DNA of 64,000 nt. Source: Palsa-1150 sp964531095. GTDB taxonomy: Bacteria > Myxococcota_A > Polyangia > Polyangiales > Polyangiaceae. Numbering within the stretch: position 1 is the first letter of the stretch; each line of letters begins with the position of its first letter. Shown piece by piece: positions 43,724-52,343 of the stretch. Location of the stretch: positions 20,809 to 84,808 of the forward strand of contig CAZHED010000024.1 of the NCBI GenBank assembly GCA_964531095.1. Direction: 5' to 3'. The notes beneath the pieces were generated by a model that was given only the letters and a program-made list of their open reading frames with translations, was not told the DNA's origin and ran no database searches. The translations under genes and the position numbers were made by a program.

Positions 43724-44955
43724 CAGGAGAAGCAAGGCAATTGTGGCGAGTGGGATTCTTCGGGGCGCTGGCGGCGTGCAACGTGTCTGCGGCGCACACC
43801 ACGACCGCCGTTCACCTCGACGGCGGCACGAACGCCGACGGGGGGGTCGGCACCCCATGCCCCGTGGCGATGCTGGTTGCGAGCAGCGACTTCGTCTCGA
43901 CGAACATCTCCGTCCTCTCGCCGTCCGGCGCGTTGCTCTCCGAGACGATCCTTTCGAGCGGATCCGCCACCCCCGGCCTGACCGCCGCGCTCTCGGGGGA
44001 CGTCATTTTCCCGCTGGCCCGGACCCCCGGCGAGATCGTTCTCATCGACCAGTTTCCGAATGCCGTTCTCACTTGGGTCGACCCGTCCAGCGCGAAGGTG
44101 CTGCGCCAAATGAACGTGGGCACGGGCTTCTCGGCCAATCCCCACGACTATCTCGAACTGTCCGCCGCCAAGGCCTATGTGACGCGCTACGAATCCAACA
44201 CAAATGCCGGACAAGAAGCGGATGACGGGGGTGGCGATGTGCTCATCATCAATCCTCAGAACGCCGCCATTTCAGGCCGCATCCCCTTCGCGGCCGACGG
44301 TGCATTCTTGCCCAGGCCGAATCACATGCTCCATGTCGGGAACGACGTTTGGGTCACGCTCGATCGCTTCGATGTCGGCTTCATGACCGCCGGCGATGCA
44401 CGGCTGGCTGGAGTCTCGACGAGCGACGACTCGATCGCGTGGACGATCGATCTTGCGGGTGCTGCGAACTGCGCGGGCGTGGCCATGGCGCCGTCGGGCC
44501 GAGTGGTGGCGCTGTCATGCAGCGGCGTGAACGGCGATCCCACGCCGCGCAGCGCGGTCGTGCTGCTGGATGCGACCGCGCGCCCTCCTGTGGAGATCAA
44601 GCGGTTCGACGTCGCGACGCAACTCAGCCTGCCGCTCGGCTTTACCCTCGCGTTTGCGAGCGAGACGCTGCTGGTCGGAGTGACGCTTGGCGACCAGATG
44701 GCTGGGCGCAACGACTTCGCCTACACACTCGATCTCGGGTCGGGCACGGCGCACGTGCTCGTGGATGCCGGCGCCGCGGTCGCGTTCGGCGACGTACGCT
44801 GCGCGCCCGGATGTGGCGATCTTTGCTTTCTCGCGGACGCCCATGCGAACGCGCTTCGCGTCTGGAAAGCAAATGGCTCGTCGCTCGATGCGCAGACATC
44901 GGTGTCCGTCGATCCGAACATCGGGTTACCACCTCGTTCGCTGGGCGCGTTCTAG
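43717..44955 (+). CDS. Propeller-like lipoprotein in the cobalamin operon, function unknown
   Basis: 412 residues. The short N-terminus ends at AALAAC (lipobox-like Cys21). The body repeats a pattern of beta strands typical of seven-bladed propellers: VAMLVASSDFVSTNISVL, GEIVLIDQFPNAVLTWVDP, DVLIINPQNAAISGRIPF and GNDVWVTLDRF. An HDYLELSAAKAYVTRYE segment resembles surface-protein propellers. It lies inside the riboswitch operon, overlapping btuB by 7 bases and 6 bases before btuF. A role as surface corrinoid-capturing partner of BtuB is inference; no named family is recognised. Confidence 0.75.
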   Translation: MVTGEARQLWRVGFFGALAACNVSAAHTTTAVHLDGGTNADGGVGTPCPVAMLVASSDFVSTNISVLSPSGALLSETILSSGSATPGLTAALSGDVIFPLARTPGEIVLIDQFPNAVLTWVDPSSAKVLRQMNVGTGFSANPHDYLELSAAKAYVTRYESNTNAGQEADDGGGDVLIINPQNAAISGRIPFAADGAFLPRPNHMLHVGNDVWVTLDRFDVGFMTAGDARLAGVSTSDDSIAWTIDLAGAANCAGVAMAPSGRVVALSCSGVNGDPTPRSAVVLLDATARPPVEIKRFDVATQLSLPLGFTLAFASETLLVGVTLGDQMAGRNDFAYTLDLGSGTAHVLVDAGAAVAFGDVRCAPGCGDLCFLADAHANALRVWKANGSSLDAQTSVSVDPNIGLPPRSLGAF

Positions 44956-44961
44956 GACGGC

Positions 44962-45903
44962 ATGCGCTGTCCGGTGCGAATGCGCTCACTCTGCATCGGC
45001 CTGCTCGGCCTCGCGATCGCAGTGGTCGCGTGCCGGCGCGGCGACCGGTGGCCCGGGGACCTCGCCGGGGCCGACGTTGACGCTTCGCACGCGGCGATTC
45101 GCTATCCGGTCCACCTTCAGGACGACCGTGGAGCGAACGTCACGATCTCGTCGGAGCCGATGCGGATCGTCGCGCTCTTGCCGTCGCACACCGAGACGCT
45201 CGTCGCCCTTGGCCTCGGCTCTCGGGTCGTCGGGGTGGATGACTACAGCGATCTGCCGCCCGAGATGTCTCGCTTGCCTAGGCTCGGCGGCTTGTTCGAC
45301 ACCCAGCTCGAAGTCGTTCTCTCGCTCAAGCCCGATCTCGTTCTCATGTCCGAGACGAACCCTGCTGCAGCCGCTCTCGAGCGGAGCGGCATATCCGTCT
45401 GGGCCGGGAGCGCGCGGACGTTCGACGATGTCTTCCGTGTCATCGAGGCGATCGGCACGATCGTGGGCAAGAGCTTCGAGGCAAGGCAGTTGTCGGCGCA
45501 AATCGTCGCCGAGGTCGTCTCGATCGAGGAACGCATTCGCGGCGTGGACCGCGTCCGCGTCTACTATGAGATCGACGCCAATCTCTACACCGTGGGGCCG
45601 ACGTCCTTCATCGGCGTGATGCTGGACAAGGCGGGGGGAGTCAACATCGTGCCCGCCGGGCTCGGCGACTTCCCCAAGATCAGCCCCGAAGCGGTTATCT
45701 CTGGCAACCCCACGATCATTCTGGGCGTCTCGCTCGAAGAGGCAGCGAAGCGACCGGGCTGGAGTCAGATCGCTGCTGTCCAGACAGGTCGCGTGTACAA
45801 GCTTCCAAAGGTCGAGTCCCAGCTCATCGTGCACCCCGGTCCGCGTATCGCCGACGGCTTGCGTGTGCTCGTGCGACGGCTGCACCCCGCGGTGCACCTG
45901 TGA
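44962..45903 (+). CDS. btuF: Cobalamin ABC transporter substrate-binding protein
   Basis: 313 residues. A lipoprotein signal ends in IAVVAC. The class III binding-protein fold is shown by RIVALLPSHTETLVALGLGSRVVGVDDYSDLPPE, LEVVLSLKPDLVLMSE and the C-terminal RVYKLP-type strand, with a long connecting helix around residue 160-190. It hands corrinoids from BtuB to BtuC. The stop overlaps the btuC start as GTGA. Confidence 0.88.
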   Translation: MRCPVRMRSLCIGLLGLAIAVVACRRGDRWPGDLAGADVDASHAAIRYPVHLQDDRGANVTISSEPMRIVALLPSHTETLVALGLGSRVVGVDDYSDLPPEMSRLPRLGGLFDTQLEVVLSLKPDLVLMSETNPAAAALERSGISVWAGSARTFDDVFRVIEAIGTIVGKSFEARQLSAQIVAEVVSIEERIRGVDRVRVYYEIDANLYTVGPTSFIGVMLDKAGGVNIVPAGLGDFPKISPEAVISGNPTIILGVSLEEAAKRPGWSQIAAVQTGRVYKLPKVESQLIVHPGPRIADGLRVLVRRLHPAVHL

Positions 45904-46985
45904 ACGACGCGGCCCGTGCTGGCGGGCTGTCCGGTGGCCGCTCGAGTCGTTGGGCGGGCGCAGCCAGGGTCCTCGTCGGGTCGGCGTTGGTCCTCGCTTG
46001 CGCCATGCTGCTGTCGGCCGCGAGCGGTGCTCTTGCGATTTCGCTTCGGCGTACGTTCGCCGCGCTCGCCGCGGGGGTTCAAGGTCGCGCATCGACGCTC
46101 GACGTCGAAGGGTCCATCGTGTGGAATCTGCGGTTGCCTCGCGTGTTGATGGCAGCGCTCGTCGGCGCAAGCCTCGGGAGCTCGGGCGCGGCCATGCAAG
46201 GGATCTTCCGCAATCCGCTCGCCGACCCATATCTTCTCGGCGTCGCAAGCGGGGCGTCCTTCGGCGCCACGCTGGCGCTTTGCTTGAGTGGGCGTCTTGC
46301 GGAGGCCTTTTCGGACGCGCCATTCGCGATGGGCCGTTTCTCCGCCTTCGTCCCACTCTTTGCGTTCTTTGGCGCCGCGGGTGCCGTGCTCGCGACGCTC
46401 GCTCTTTCGCGCGGAGGACGCCGATCGAGGACAGCCTCGCTGCTGCTCGCCGGCGTCGTGGTCGGCAGTGTGTTCGTGTCGATGACGACGTTTCTCATGC
46501 TTCGCGATGCGGATCGTTTGCGCGCTGTCATCACCTGGACGATGGGCAACCTGTCGTTGTCGAGTTGGAGGGACGTCGTCCTGGTGTCGCCGTATGCCGC
46601 AGCCGGGATGGCATTGCTGTACGCGCTCGCGCGCGGCCTCGACGCACTCCAGCTTGGGGAGGACACGGCGCGGACACTTGGGGTGAATCCCCGGACGATA
46701 CGCTTCGGGGTGATCGCCGGCGCGAGCTTGGCCACGGGTGCCGCCGTTGCGTTCGTCGGCATCATCGGCTTCGTTGGTCTCGTGGCACCGCACGTGATGC
46801 GTCGTCTGGGCGCGCCCCACCACCGAGTTCTGCTTCCGGCGTCGGCACTGGGTGGGGCCACGCTCCTCGTGGTCGCCGACTTCGGTGCGCGGACCCTCAT
46901 TCGCCCCGCTGAGCTTCCCGTCGGCGTCGTGACGACGCTGGTGGGCGGCCCGTTCTTTCTTTGGCTCTTGCGGAGGGAATCATGA
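45900..46985 (+). CDS. btuC: Cobalamin ABC transporter permease
   Basis: 361 residues of the FecCD/BtuC family with about ten helices. Visible blocks: LRLPRVLMAALVGASLGSSGAAMQGIFRNPLADPYLLGV, the ITWTMGNLSLSSW loop, AFVGIIGFVGLVAPHVMRRL that contacts the ATPase, and the ELPVGVVTTLVGGPFFLWLL end. GTG start in GTGA; its stop overlaps btuD as ATGA. Confidence 0.93.
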   Translation: MNDAARAGGLSGGRSSRWAGAARVLVGSALVLACAMLLSAASGALAISLRRTFAALAAGVQGRASTLDVEGSIVWNLRLPRVLMAALVGASLGSSGAAMQGIFRNPLADPYLLGVASGASFGATLALCLSGRLAEAFSDAPFAMGRFSAFVPLFAFFGAAGAVLATLALSRGGRRSRTASLLLAGVVVGSVFVSMTTFLMLRDADRLRAVITWTMGNLSLSSWRDVVLVSPYAAAGMALLYALARGLDALQLGEDTARTLGVNPRTIRFGVIAGASLATGAAVAFVGIIGFVGLVAPHVMRRLGAPHHRVLLPASALGGATLLVVADFGARTLIRPAELPVGVVTTLVGGPFFLWLLRRES

Positions 46986-47794
46986 CTCCGATGCTCGTCG
47001 CAGAGAACGTGCAATTCGGATATGGCCCGCAGTCGGTGCTATGCGGCGTGACACTCGCCGTGCACCCGGGAGAAATCGTCGCGCTCGCCGGGCCCAACGG
47101 CGCCGGCAAGACGACGCTGGTGAAAGTCTTGGCGGGCATCCTCGCGCCCTCACTGGGTCGAGTCCTCACGTTCATCGACCACCCACGAGCGATCGCCTAC
47201 CTCGCGCAGTCCGAGGAGCTTCCGCCAGAGTGGTCGGTGCGCGAAGTGGTCGAGCTCGGCCGAATGCCACACGTGGGCCGATGGCGCGGCCTGACTGCGA
47301 CCGACGATCGCAGCGTGCGATCGGCGATGGAACGCACCGAAGTGCTTCATCTCTCGGGCCGCTTGGTCGCTGCGTTGTCCGGCGGGGAGCGGCAGCGCGT
47401 CGCGATCGCGCGGGCGCTCGCGCAGGAGCCGAAGGTCCTTCTGCTGGACGAACCGAGCGTGCACCTTGACCCGCGCCATCAGGTTGCGCTTCTCGCGACG
47501 CTTCGCGCCGAGGCTGCGCGTGGCGTGGGCATCGTCGTCGTCATGCATGACCTCGGGTTTGCGGCGCAGGCCGACCGTTGTGTGCTTCTGTCCAACGGAA
47601 TGGTGCGCGCCGACGGCCCTCCAGCCGAGGTGCTTTGCGCCGATGTCCTGCGCGATGTGTACGAGATCGACGTGGAGGTTCTCCGCACGGCGGATGACCG
47701 AATCGTGATCGCACCGATGCCCCAAATGACGGCCGACGCCTCTCGGCCCATTCGAATCGAGAACAAGCCATGGAATCACATCACATCATCTTGA
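46982..47794 (+). CDS. btuD: Cobalamin ABC transporter ATP-binding protein
   Basis: 270 residues. Walker A is GPNGAGKTTLVKVL, the signature is ALSGGERQRVAIARALAQ, Walker B is VLLLDEPSVHLD and the switch is VVVMHDLGF. The Q-loop AYLAQSEELPPEWSV is typical of iron/B12 importers. ATG 46982 overlaps the btuC stop; an upstream in-frame ATG at 46961 lies inside btuC. The 3' end overlaps cobU by 25 bases. Confidence 0.93.
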   Translation: MTPMLVAENVQFGYGPQSVLCGVTLAVHPGEIVALAGPNGAGKTTLVKVLAGILAPSLGRVLTFIDHPRAIAYLAQSEELPPEWSVREVVELGRMPHVGRWRGLTATDDRSVRSAMERTEVLHLSGRLVAALSGGERQRVAIARALAQEPKVLLLDEPSVHLDPRHQVALLATLRAEAARGVGIVVVMHDLGFAAQADRCVLLSNGMVRADGPPAEVLCADVLRDVYEIDVEVLRTADDRIVIAPMPQMTADASRPIRIENKPWNHITSS

Positions 47795-48324
47795 TCGGCG
47801 GCGGCGTTCGGTCGGGCAAGAGCTCGTTCGCGGTCGATCTCGCCCAGCAGATTGGCCAGAAGCGCGTCTTCGTCGCAACGGCGACGCCCTTGGACGATGA
47901 AATGAAGGCTCGTATCGACCGTCATCGCCTGGATCGCAGAGATGCGTTTACGACCGTCGAGGCGCCGATCGCGCTCGCCGAGGCGCTCGCGTCGCTGGAG
48001 ACGACTGACGTGGTCGTCGTCGACTGCTTGACCGTTTGGCTCGCCAACCTCCTCGTGCGGAAGGACTCGACGGACGCCATCCTCAGCCAAGTCGATCGCG
48101 TCGTGGGCGTCCTTCAGGAGCGGCGCTTTCACAGCATCTTGGTGACGAACGAAGTGGGCATGAGCGTTCACCCCGAGACCGCGCTCGGGCGGGCGTTCGT
48201 CGAAGTCTGCGGTTGGGCCCACCAGCGGGTCGCGCGCGTCGCCGACGAGGTCTACCTGGCGGTCCTCGGTACGGTAGTGCAAATTCGGCCTTTACCGATG
48301 CGTCAACCAGGAGGGCCGAAATGA
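47770..48324 (+). CDS. cobU: Adenosylcobinamide kinase / GTP:cobinamide-phosphate guanylyltransferase
   Basis: 184 residues. CobU phosphorylates adenosylcobinamide and transfers GMP to it, making the substrate of CobS. The P-loop is GGVRSGKSSFA, followed by FVATATPLDDEMKARIDRHRLDR with the His of the guanylyl intermediate, VVDCLTVWLANLL and VTNEVGMSVHPE. The C-terminus is a little divergent (LGTVVQIRPL). It overlaps btuD by 25 bases and the DUF71 gene by ATGA. Confidence 0.92.
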   Translation: MESHHIILIGGGVRSGKSSFAVDLAQQIGQKRVFVATATPLDDEMKARIDRHRLDRRDAFTTVEAPIALAEALASLETTDVVVVDCLTVWLANLLVRKDSTDAILSQVDRVVGVLQERRFHSILVTNEVGMSVHPETALGRAFVEVCGWAHQRVARVADEVYLAVLGTVVQIRPLPMRQPGGPK

Positions 48325-48998
48325 GCGCGCGACCCAAGGCGCTTCTGTCCTGGAGCAGCGGCAAAGACAGCGCGTGGTCGCTCCATGTGCTGCGGCAGCA
48401 GGCGGCGGTCGACGTCGTCGCCCTACTCACCACGGTCAACGAAGTCCACGATCGCGTGGCGATGCACGCGGTGCGCGCGGAGCTCCTGCGCTCCCAGGCG
48501 GAGGCAGCAGGGCTCCCGCTCTGGACCGTCCCGATTCCGTCGCCGTGCAGCAACGCCGAATACGAGGCGGCGATGGGCGCCGCCCTCGTGCGGGCGCGCG
48601 ACGCCGGGATTGCCGTCGCCGCGTTCGGCGACTTGTTCCTCGAAGACATCCGCCGGTACCGCGAAGAGAAGCTGTCCGGAACGGGGATGCGGCCGGTCTT
48701 TCCGATCTGGGGGATTCCGACCAACGACCTCGCGCGCGAGATGATTGCCGGCGGTCTTCGCGCCCGCCTGACGTGCGTCGACCCGAAGCAACTGGCTCCC
48801 GCCTTTGCCGGCCGGGAATTCGACTCGGCGTTGCTCGACGAGCTGCCGCCTTCCGTCGACCCCTGCGGAGAGCGCGGCGAGTTTCACACGTTCGCGTATG
48901 GCGGGCCGATGTTCCAGCGGACGATCGCCCTCCGGGCGGGCGAGATCGTCGAGCGCGACGGGTTCGTCTTCGCGGACCTCTTGGCCGGGGATCCATGA
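48321..48998 (+). CDS. DUF71/COG2102 PP-loop ATPase, cobalamin-operon member
   Basis: 225 residues. The PP-loop SWSSGKDSAWSLH binds ATP; VNEVHDRVAMHAVRAELLRSQAEAAGLPL and ECERGEFHTFAYGGPMF-type end (CGERGEFHTF) are family-specific. Archaeal and eukaryotic relatives are diphthine-ammonia ligases; bacteria lack diphthamide, and bacterial members near B12 genes have been predicted from comparative genomics to act in B12 salvage. An amidotransfer to a corrinoid carboxylate would fit the chemistry but is inference. Strong ribosome site AGGAGGGCCGAA before ATG 48321. It overlaps both neighbours (ATGA). Confidence 0.88.
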   Translation: MSARPKALLSWSSGKDSAWSLHVLRQQAAVDVVALLTTVNEVHDRVAMHAVRAELLRSQAEAAGLPLWTVPIPSPCSNAEYEAAMGAALVRARDAGIAVAAFGDLFLEDIRRYREEKLSGTGMRPVFPIWGIPTNDLAREMIAGGLRARLTCVDPKQLAPAFAGREFDSALLDELPPSVDPCGERGEFHTFAYGGPMFQRTIALRAGEIVERDGFVFADLLAGDP

Positions 48999-49930
48999 TG
49001 GACGAGGCGACGCCCACACGCATCGTTTCGCTGCTGGCAAGCGCGACGGAGCTCGTTTGCGCCCTCGGCGCGGGCGAACGCCTCGTCGGGCGCTCTCACG
49101 AATGCGACCATCCGGCGTGGGTCACGCGCCTTCCCGCCGTCAGCAGGCCGACCTTCGACATTGGTGGCAGCAGCCGGGAGATCGACGAGCGCGTGCGCAC
49201 GCGGTTGCACGCGGGTCAACCGCTCTACGAGGTCGACGACGCCGCGATCGCGGCGCTCGCGCCGGACGTGCTCATCACGCAGACGCACTGCGAGGTGTGC
49301 GCCGTCAGCCCGGCCGACTTGGCGCATGCGATCTCCGCACAGCTGGTCCGAAAGCAGGTGGTCGCTCTTCGGACGGGCTCTCTCGAGGCGATCCTCGAAG
49401 GCTTCGTCGATGTCGCCCGCGTGATTGGCGCGAGCCCGGCCGGGGAGCAGCTGGTCTCGACGATCCGGGCGAACATGGCCGCGCTCGCGGAAAGGACGCG
49501 AGCCCTTCCGCACCCCGCGGTGGTGTGTCTCGAGTGGATCGATCCGGTCTTCGCGATGGGCAACTGGGGCCCGGAGCTGGTCGACCTGGCCGGCGGAGCG
49601 AGCGCGCTCGGGACGCCGGGGGCGCACTCGGTGGGCATTTCGTGGGACGCGGTGCGGAAGGTCGATCCGGAGGTGCTCGTCGTTGCGCCATGCGGATTTG
49701 GCCTCGAGCGGGCAACGACCGAGATGCACCTCTTTGCCGAGCGCCCGGGGTGGCGCGATTTGCGCGCCGTCCGGTCCGGCCGCGTCTTCGTGGCCGACGG
49801 CAACCTCTACTTCAATCGCTCGGGCCCGAGTCTCTTCGAGACGCCGGAGATCCTCGCCGAGATGATTCATCCGCATCATTTCTCGCCACGCCACGACGGG
49901 CGCGCGTGGAGGCGGTGGGCTTCGGGGTAG
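48995..49930 (+). CDS. Cytosolic BtuF-like cobalamin-binding protein
   Basis: 311 residues of the BtuF/TroA-like binding fold: RIVSLLASATELVCALGAGERLVGRSHECDHP, APDVLITQTHCEVCAVSP, VVCLEWIDPVFAMGNWGPELVDLAGG and the RSGRVFVADGNLYFNRSGP end. There is no signal peptide or transmembrane segment, so it should remain in the cytoplasm. That excludes a transport role and suggests corrinoid buffering or delivery to CobU/DUF71. Cys-containing HxECD and HCEVC motifs are characteristic of this sub-branch. Start ATG 48995 overlaps the previous stop (ATGA). Last gene of the operon. Confidence 0.85.
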   Translation: MMDEATPTRIVSLLASATELVCALGAGERLVGRSHECDHPAWVTRLPAVSRPTFDIGGSSREIDERVRTRLHAGQPLYEVDDAAIAALAPDVLITQTHCEVCAVSPADLAHAISAQLVRKQVVALRTGSLEAILEGFVDVARVIGASPAGEQLVSTIRANMAALAERTRALPHPAVVCLEWIDPVFAMGNWGPELVDLAGGASALGTPGAHSVGISWDAVRKVDPEVLVVAPCGFGLERATTEMHLFAERPGWRDLRAVRSGRVFVADGNLYFNRSGPSLFETPEILAEMIHPHHFSPRHDGRAWRRWASG

Positions 49931-49995
49931 GTAGAACCCTCCCAAGTCCGCCCGCAGGCCCGGGTACTGGGGCCGACGCCTGCATAACGGGCGAC

Positions 49996-50796
49996 CTAGA
50001 CTTCGATCACCCCGGAGAACACATGGCGCGCCGGCCCGCGCATCGTGGCCCGCCCCACGTCGTCGACGGTGACGTCGAGCCGGCCGCCGGGTAGACGCAC
50101 CGCCACAGGGGTTTCGGTCGCCACGAGCTTCTTGGCGCACGCCACCGCGGCGGTTGCGCATCCGCCGGTTCCGCACGCGAGCGTGATCCCCACTCCGCGC
50201 TCCCATACGACGAGGTCGATCCCGTCGGCGGCGACGCACGCGAACTCCACGTTCGTGCCTCGAGGAAAATCGGGATGGACGGCCAGCCGCGGACCCAGAT
50301 GCTCGACGTCGCCGCGGGCGAACGCACCAAAGAGCACCGCGTGCGGGTTGCCCGCGTCCGCGGTGGTCACGGTGACTTGCTTCCCATCGAGCTGCACGGT
50401 GCGATCGCCCAGGACGCGCACCACGCCCATGTCGACGGTGACCATGCCTTCGCCCCGGGCGTCGTCGACCGAGCACGCACGCGCTCCCGCGTCGGTGTCC
50501 ACGAGCAGAGTCGTCTGGCCCCGGTGACGGGACCGGGCGAAATGGAGGGCGACGCAGCGCACGCCGTTGCCGCACATCTCCGGGATCGATCCGTCGGCGT
50601 TGATCACGCGCATCCGCGTGGCGCAATCGGGCGTGCGCGGCGGGAGCACGAGGATCAGGCCGTCGGCGCCGACACCGAAGCGGCGCTCGCAGAGCACCGC
50701 GGCTCGCTCGGCCGGCACGTCGCGCTCGTCGCTCGCCTCGACGACGATGAAGTCGTTGCCGAGTCCTTGGTACTTGAAGAAAGCGAGCTTCGACAC
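49996..50796 (-). CDS. dapF: Diaminopimelate epimerase
   Basis: 266 residues. DapF converts LL- to meso-diaminopimelate for lysine and peptidoglycan synthesis. Both catalytic cysteines are present: PEMCGNGVRC and ACGTGGCAT. The start motif FFKYQGLGNDFIVVE and GNPHAVLF also fit. GTG start at 50796. The DUF167 gene lies 38 bases upstream on the same strand. Confidence 0.95.
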   Translation of the reverse strand: MSKLAFFKYQGLGNDFIVVEASDERDVPAERAAVLCERRFGVGADGLILVLPPRTPDCATRMRVINADGSIPEMCGNGVRCVALHFARSRHRGQTTLLVDTDAGARACSVDDARGEGMVTVDMGVVRVLGDRTVQLDGKQVTVTTADAGNPHAVLFGAFARGDVEHLGPRLAVHPDFPRGTNVEFACVAADGIDLVVWERGVGITLACGTGGCATAAVACAKKLVATETPVAVRLPGGRLDVTVDDVGRATMRGPARHVFSGVIEV

Positions 50797-50834
50797 GGCG
50801 CGGAGCGTAGCACCGCGCCTTGCTAGGGGCCTCG

Positions 50835-51140
50835 CTACGCCATGGCGGCCATGAGGCGCGCCCGCACTTCGTCGAGCCCGAGCCCGACGACGTCGAACAC
50901 CTTGGCGCGCGCTCCGGCGCCGCGGACGAGCACCACCTGGCGCTTGCTCACCGAGAGCGCCCGAGCCAAGGTCGCCACGAGCTCCTCGTTGGCCGCGCCG
51001 TCTTCCGGCGGCGCCGTCACTTGCACGACGACCGCGCCGGCCCGCACCGTCGTGATGCGGCTGGCGCGAGCGCGCGGCTGCGCGCGCACTTCGAAGCGCA
51101 CGGCGCCTTCGCGTGTCATGGCGAGCTGGACGGCTTCCAT
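50835..51140 (-). CDS. DUF167 / UPF0235 family protein
   Basis: 101 residues from ATG 51140 (94 if the second ATG at 51119 is used). The family pattern is clear: RFEVRAQPRARASRI, VVVQVTAPPEDGAANEELVATLARAL and SKRQVVLVRGAGARAKVFDV. The YggU-like fold is small alpha/beta; function is unknown. It precedes dapF and is divergent from aroC, with 34 bases between. Confidence 0.85.
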   Translation of the reverse strand: MEAVQLAMTREGAVRFEVRAQPRARASRITTVRAGAVVVQVTAPPEDGAANEELVATLARALSVSKRQVVLVRGAGARAKVFDVVGLGLDEVRARLMAAMA

Positions 51141-51174
51141 GGCAGTCGTTCCGCAGCTAGCGTGTGCGACCATC

Positions 51175-52341
51175 ATGTCGCGTCTTCGCTGGATGACGGC
51201 CGGAGAGTCGCACGGACCGCGGCTCACTGCCATGGTCGAGGGGGTGCCCTCGGGCCTGAAGTTGCTCGCCGAAGACATCGACGCGGACCTCGCCCGGCGG
51301 CAGCGCGGATACGGTCGTGGCGGAAGGATGAAGATCGAAACGGACACGGTGGAGATCGTGAGCGGCGTGCGCGGCGGCGAGACCCTCGGATCGCCGGTGA
51401 CTCTATCGATCCTCAACCGCGACCACGCCAATTGGGTCGACCGCATGTCCGCCGCCCCCTTGCCCGCGCCCGTCGAGCCACTCACGCGTCCTCGCCCGGG
51501 TCACGCCGACCTGGCCGGGGGGCTCAAGCTCGACCGGCATGACCTGCGCGACATCCTCGAGAGGGCGAGCGCGCGCGAGACGGCCGCGCGGACCGCGGTG
51601 GGAGCCGTGTGCCGGAAGCTCCTGGCCGTGGCGGGGATCGATGTCTTCGCGCACGTCGTGTCCATCGGCTCGGTCGAGGTGAACGTGCCCGACCTCCCGG
51701 CGACGGAGCTGCGCGCTCGCGCCCGAGCCAGCGACCTCGCATGCGTCGACGCCGACGCCGAGGCGCGGATGAAGGAGGCGATCCACACCGCGTCGCACGC
51801 CGGCGACACCCTGGGGGGTGTCGTCGAAGTCGTGGCCACCGGGGTGATGCCCGGGCTCGGGAGTCACGTGCAGTGGGACCGAAAGCTCGACGGGCGCCTG
51901 GCGCAAGCGCTGATGAGCATCCAGGCGATCAAGGGGGTCGAGGTCGGCGCCGGGTTTGCGGCGGCTCGCACCTCCGGCTCGCATGTGCACGACCCGATCG
52001 AGTACGACGCGGAGTTGCACCGCTTCACCCGACCGACCAACCGTGCAGGCGGCCTCGAAGGCGGGATCACCAACGGGATGCCCGTCGTGTGCCGCGCTGC
52101 CATGAAGCCGATCGCGACCTTGAAGAAGGCCCTCGGGAGCGTCGACGTGCGGACGAAGGTGCCGTACGCGGCGGCGTTCGAGCGCAGCGACGTGTGTGCC
52201 GTCGCGGCGGCAAGCGTGGTCGGCGAGGCAATGGTGTGCATCGTTCTCGCCGACGCGCTGGTCGAGAAGTTCGGCGGCGACTCCGTGCGAGAGCTCGCTC
52301 GCAACGTGGAAGGCTACCGCGCCCAGATCGAAGCGTACTGA
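51175..52341 (+). CDS. aroC: Chorismate synthase
   Basis: 388 residues. AroC uses reduced FMN to convert EPSP to chorismate, the last shikimate step. Motifs: WMTAGESHGPRLTAMVEGVPSG, RRQRGYGRGGRM, RPRPGHADLAGGLK, RASARETAARTAVGAV and LEGGITNGMPVV. Start ATG 51175; the longer frame to 50842 is antisense to the DUF167 gene. The aroK-aroB fusion follows two bases after the stop. Confidence 0.95.
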   Translation: MSRLRWMTAGESHGPRLTAMVEGVPSGLKLLAEDIDADLARRQRGYGRGGRMKIETDTVEIVSGVRGGETLGSPVTLSILNRDHANWVDRMSAAPLPAPVEPLTRPRPGHADLAGGLKLDRHDLRDILERASARETAARTAVGAVCRKLLAVAGIDVFAHVVSIGSVEVNVPDLPATELRARARASDLACVDADAEARMKEAIHTASHAGDTLGGVVEVVATGVMPGLGSHVQWDRKLDGRLAQALMSIQAIKGVEVGAGFAAARTSGSHVHDPIEYDAELHRFTRPTNRAGGLEGGITNGMPVVCRAAMKPIATLKKALGSVDVRTKVPYAAAFERSDVCAVAAASVVGEAMVCIVLADALVEKFGGDSVRELARNVEGYRAQIEAY

Positions 52342-52343
52342 CG

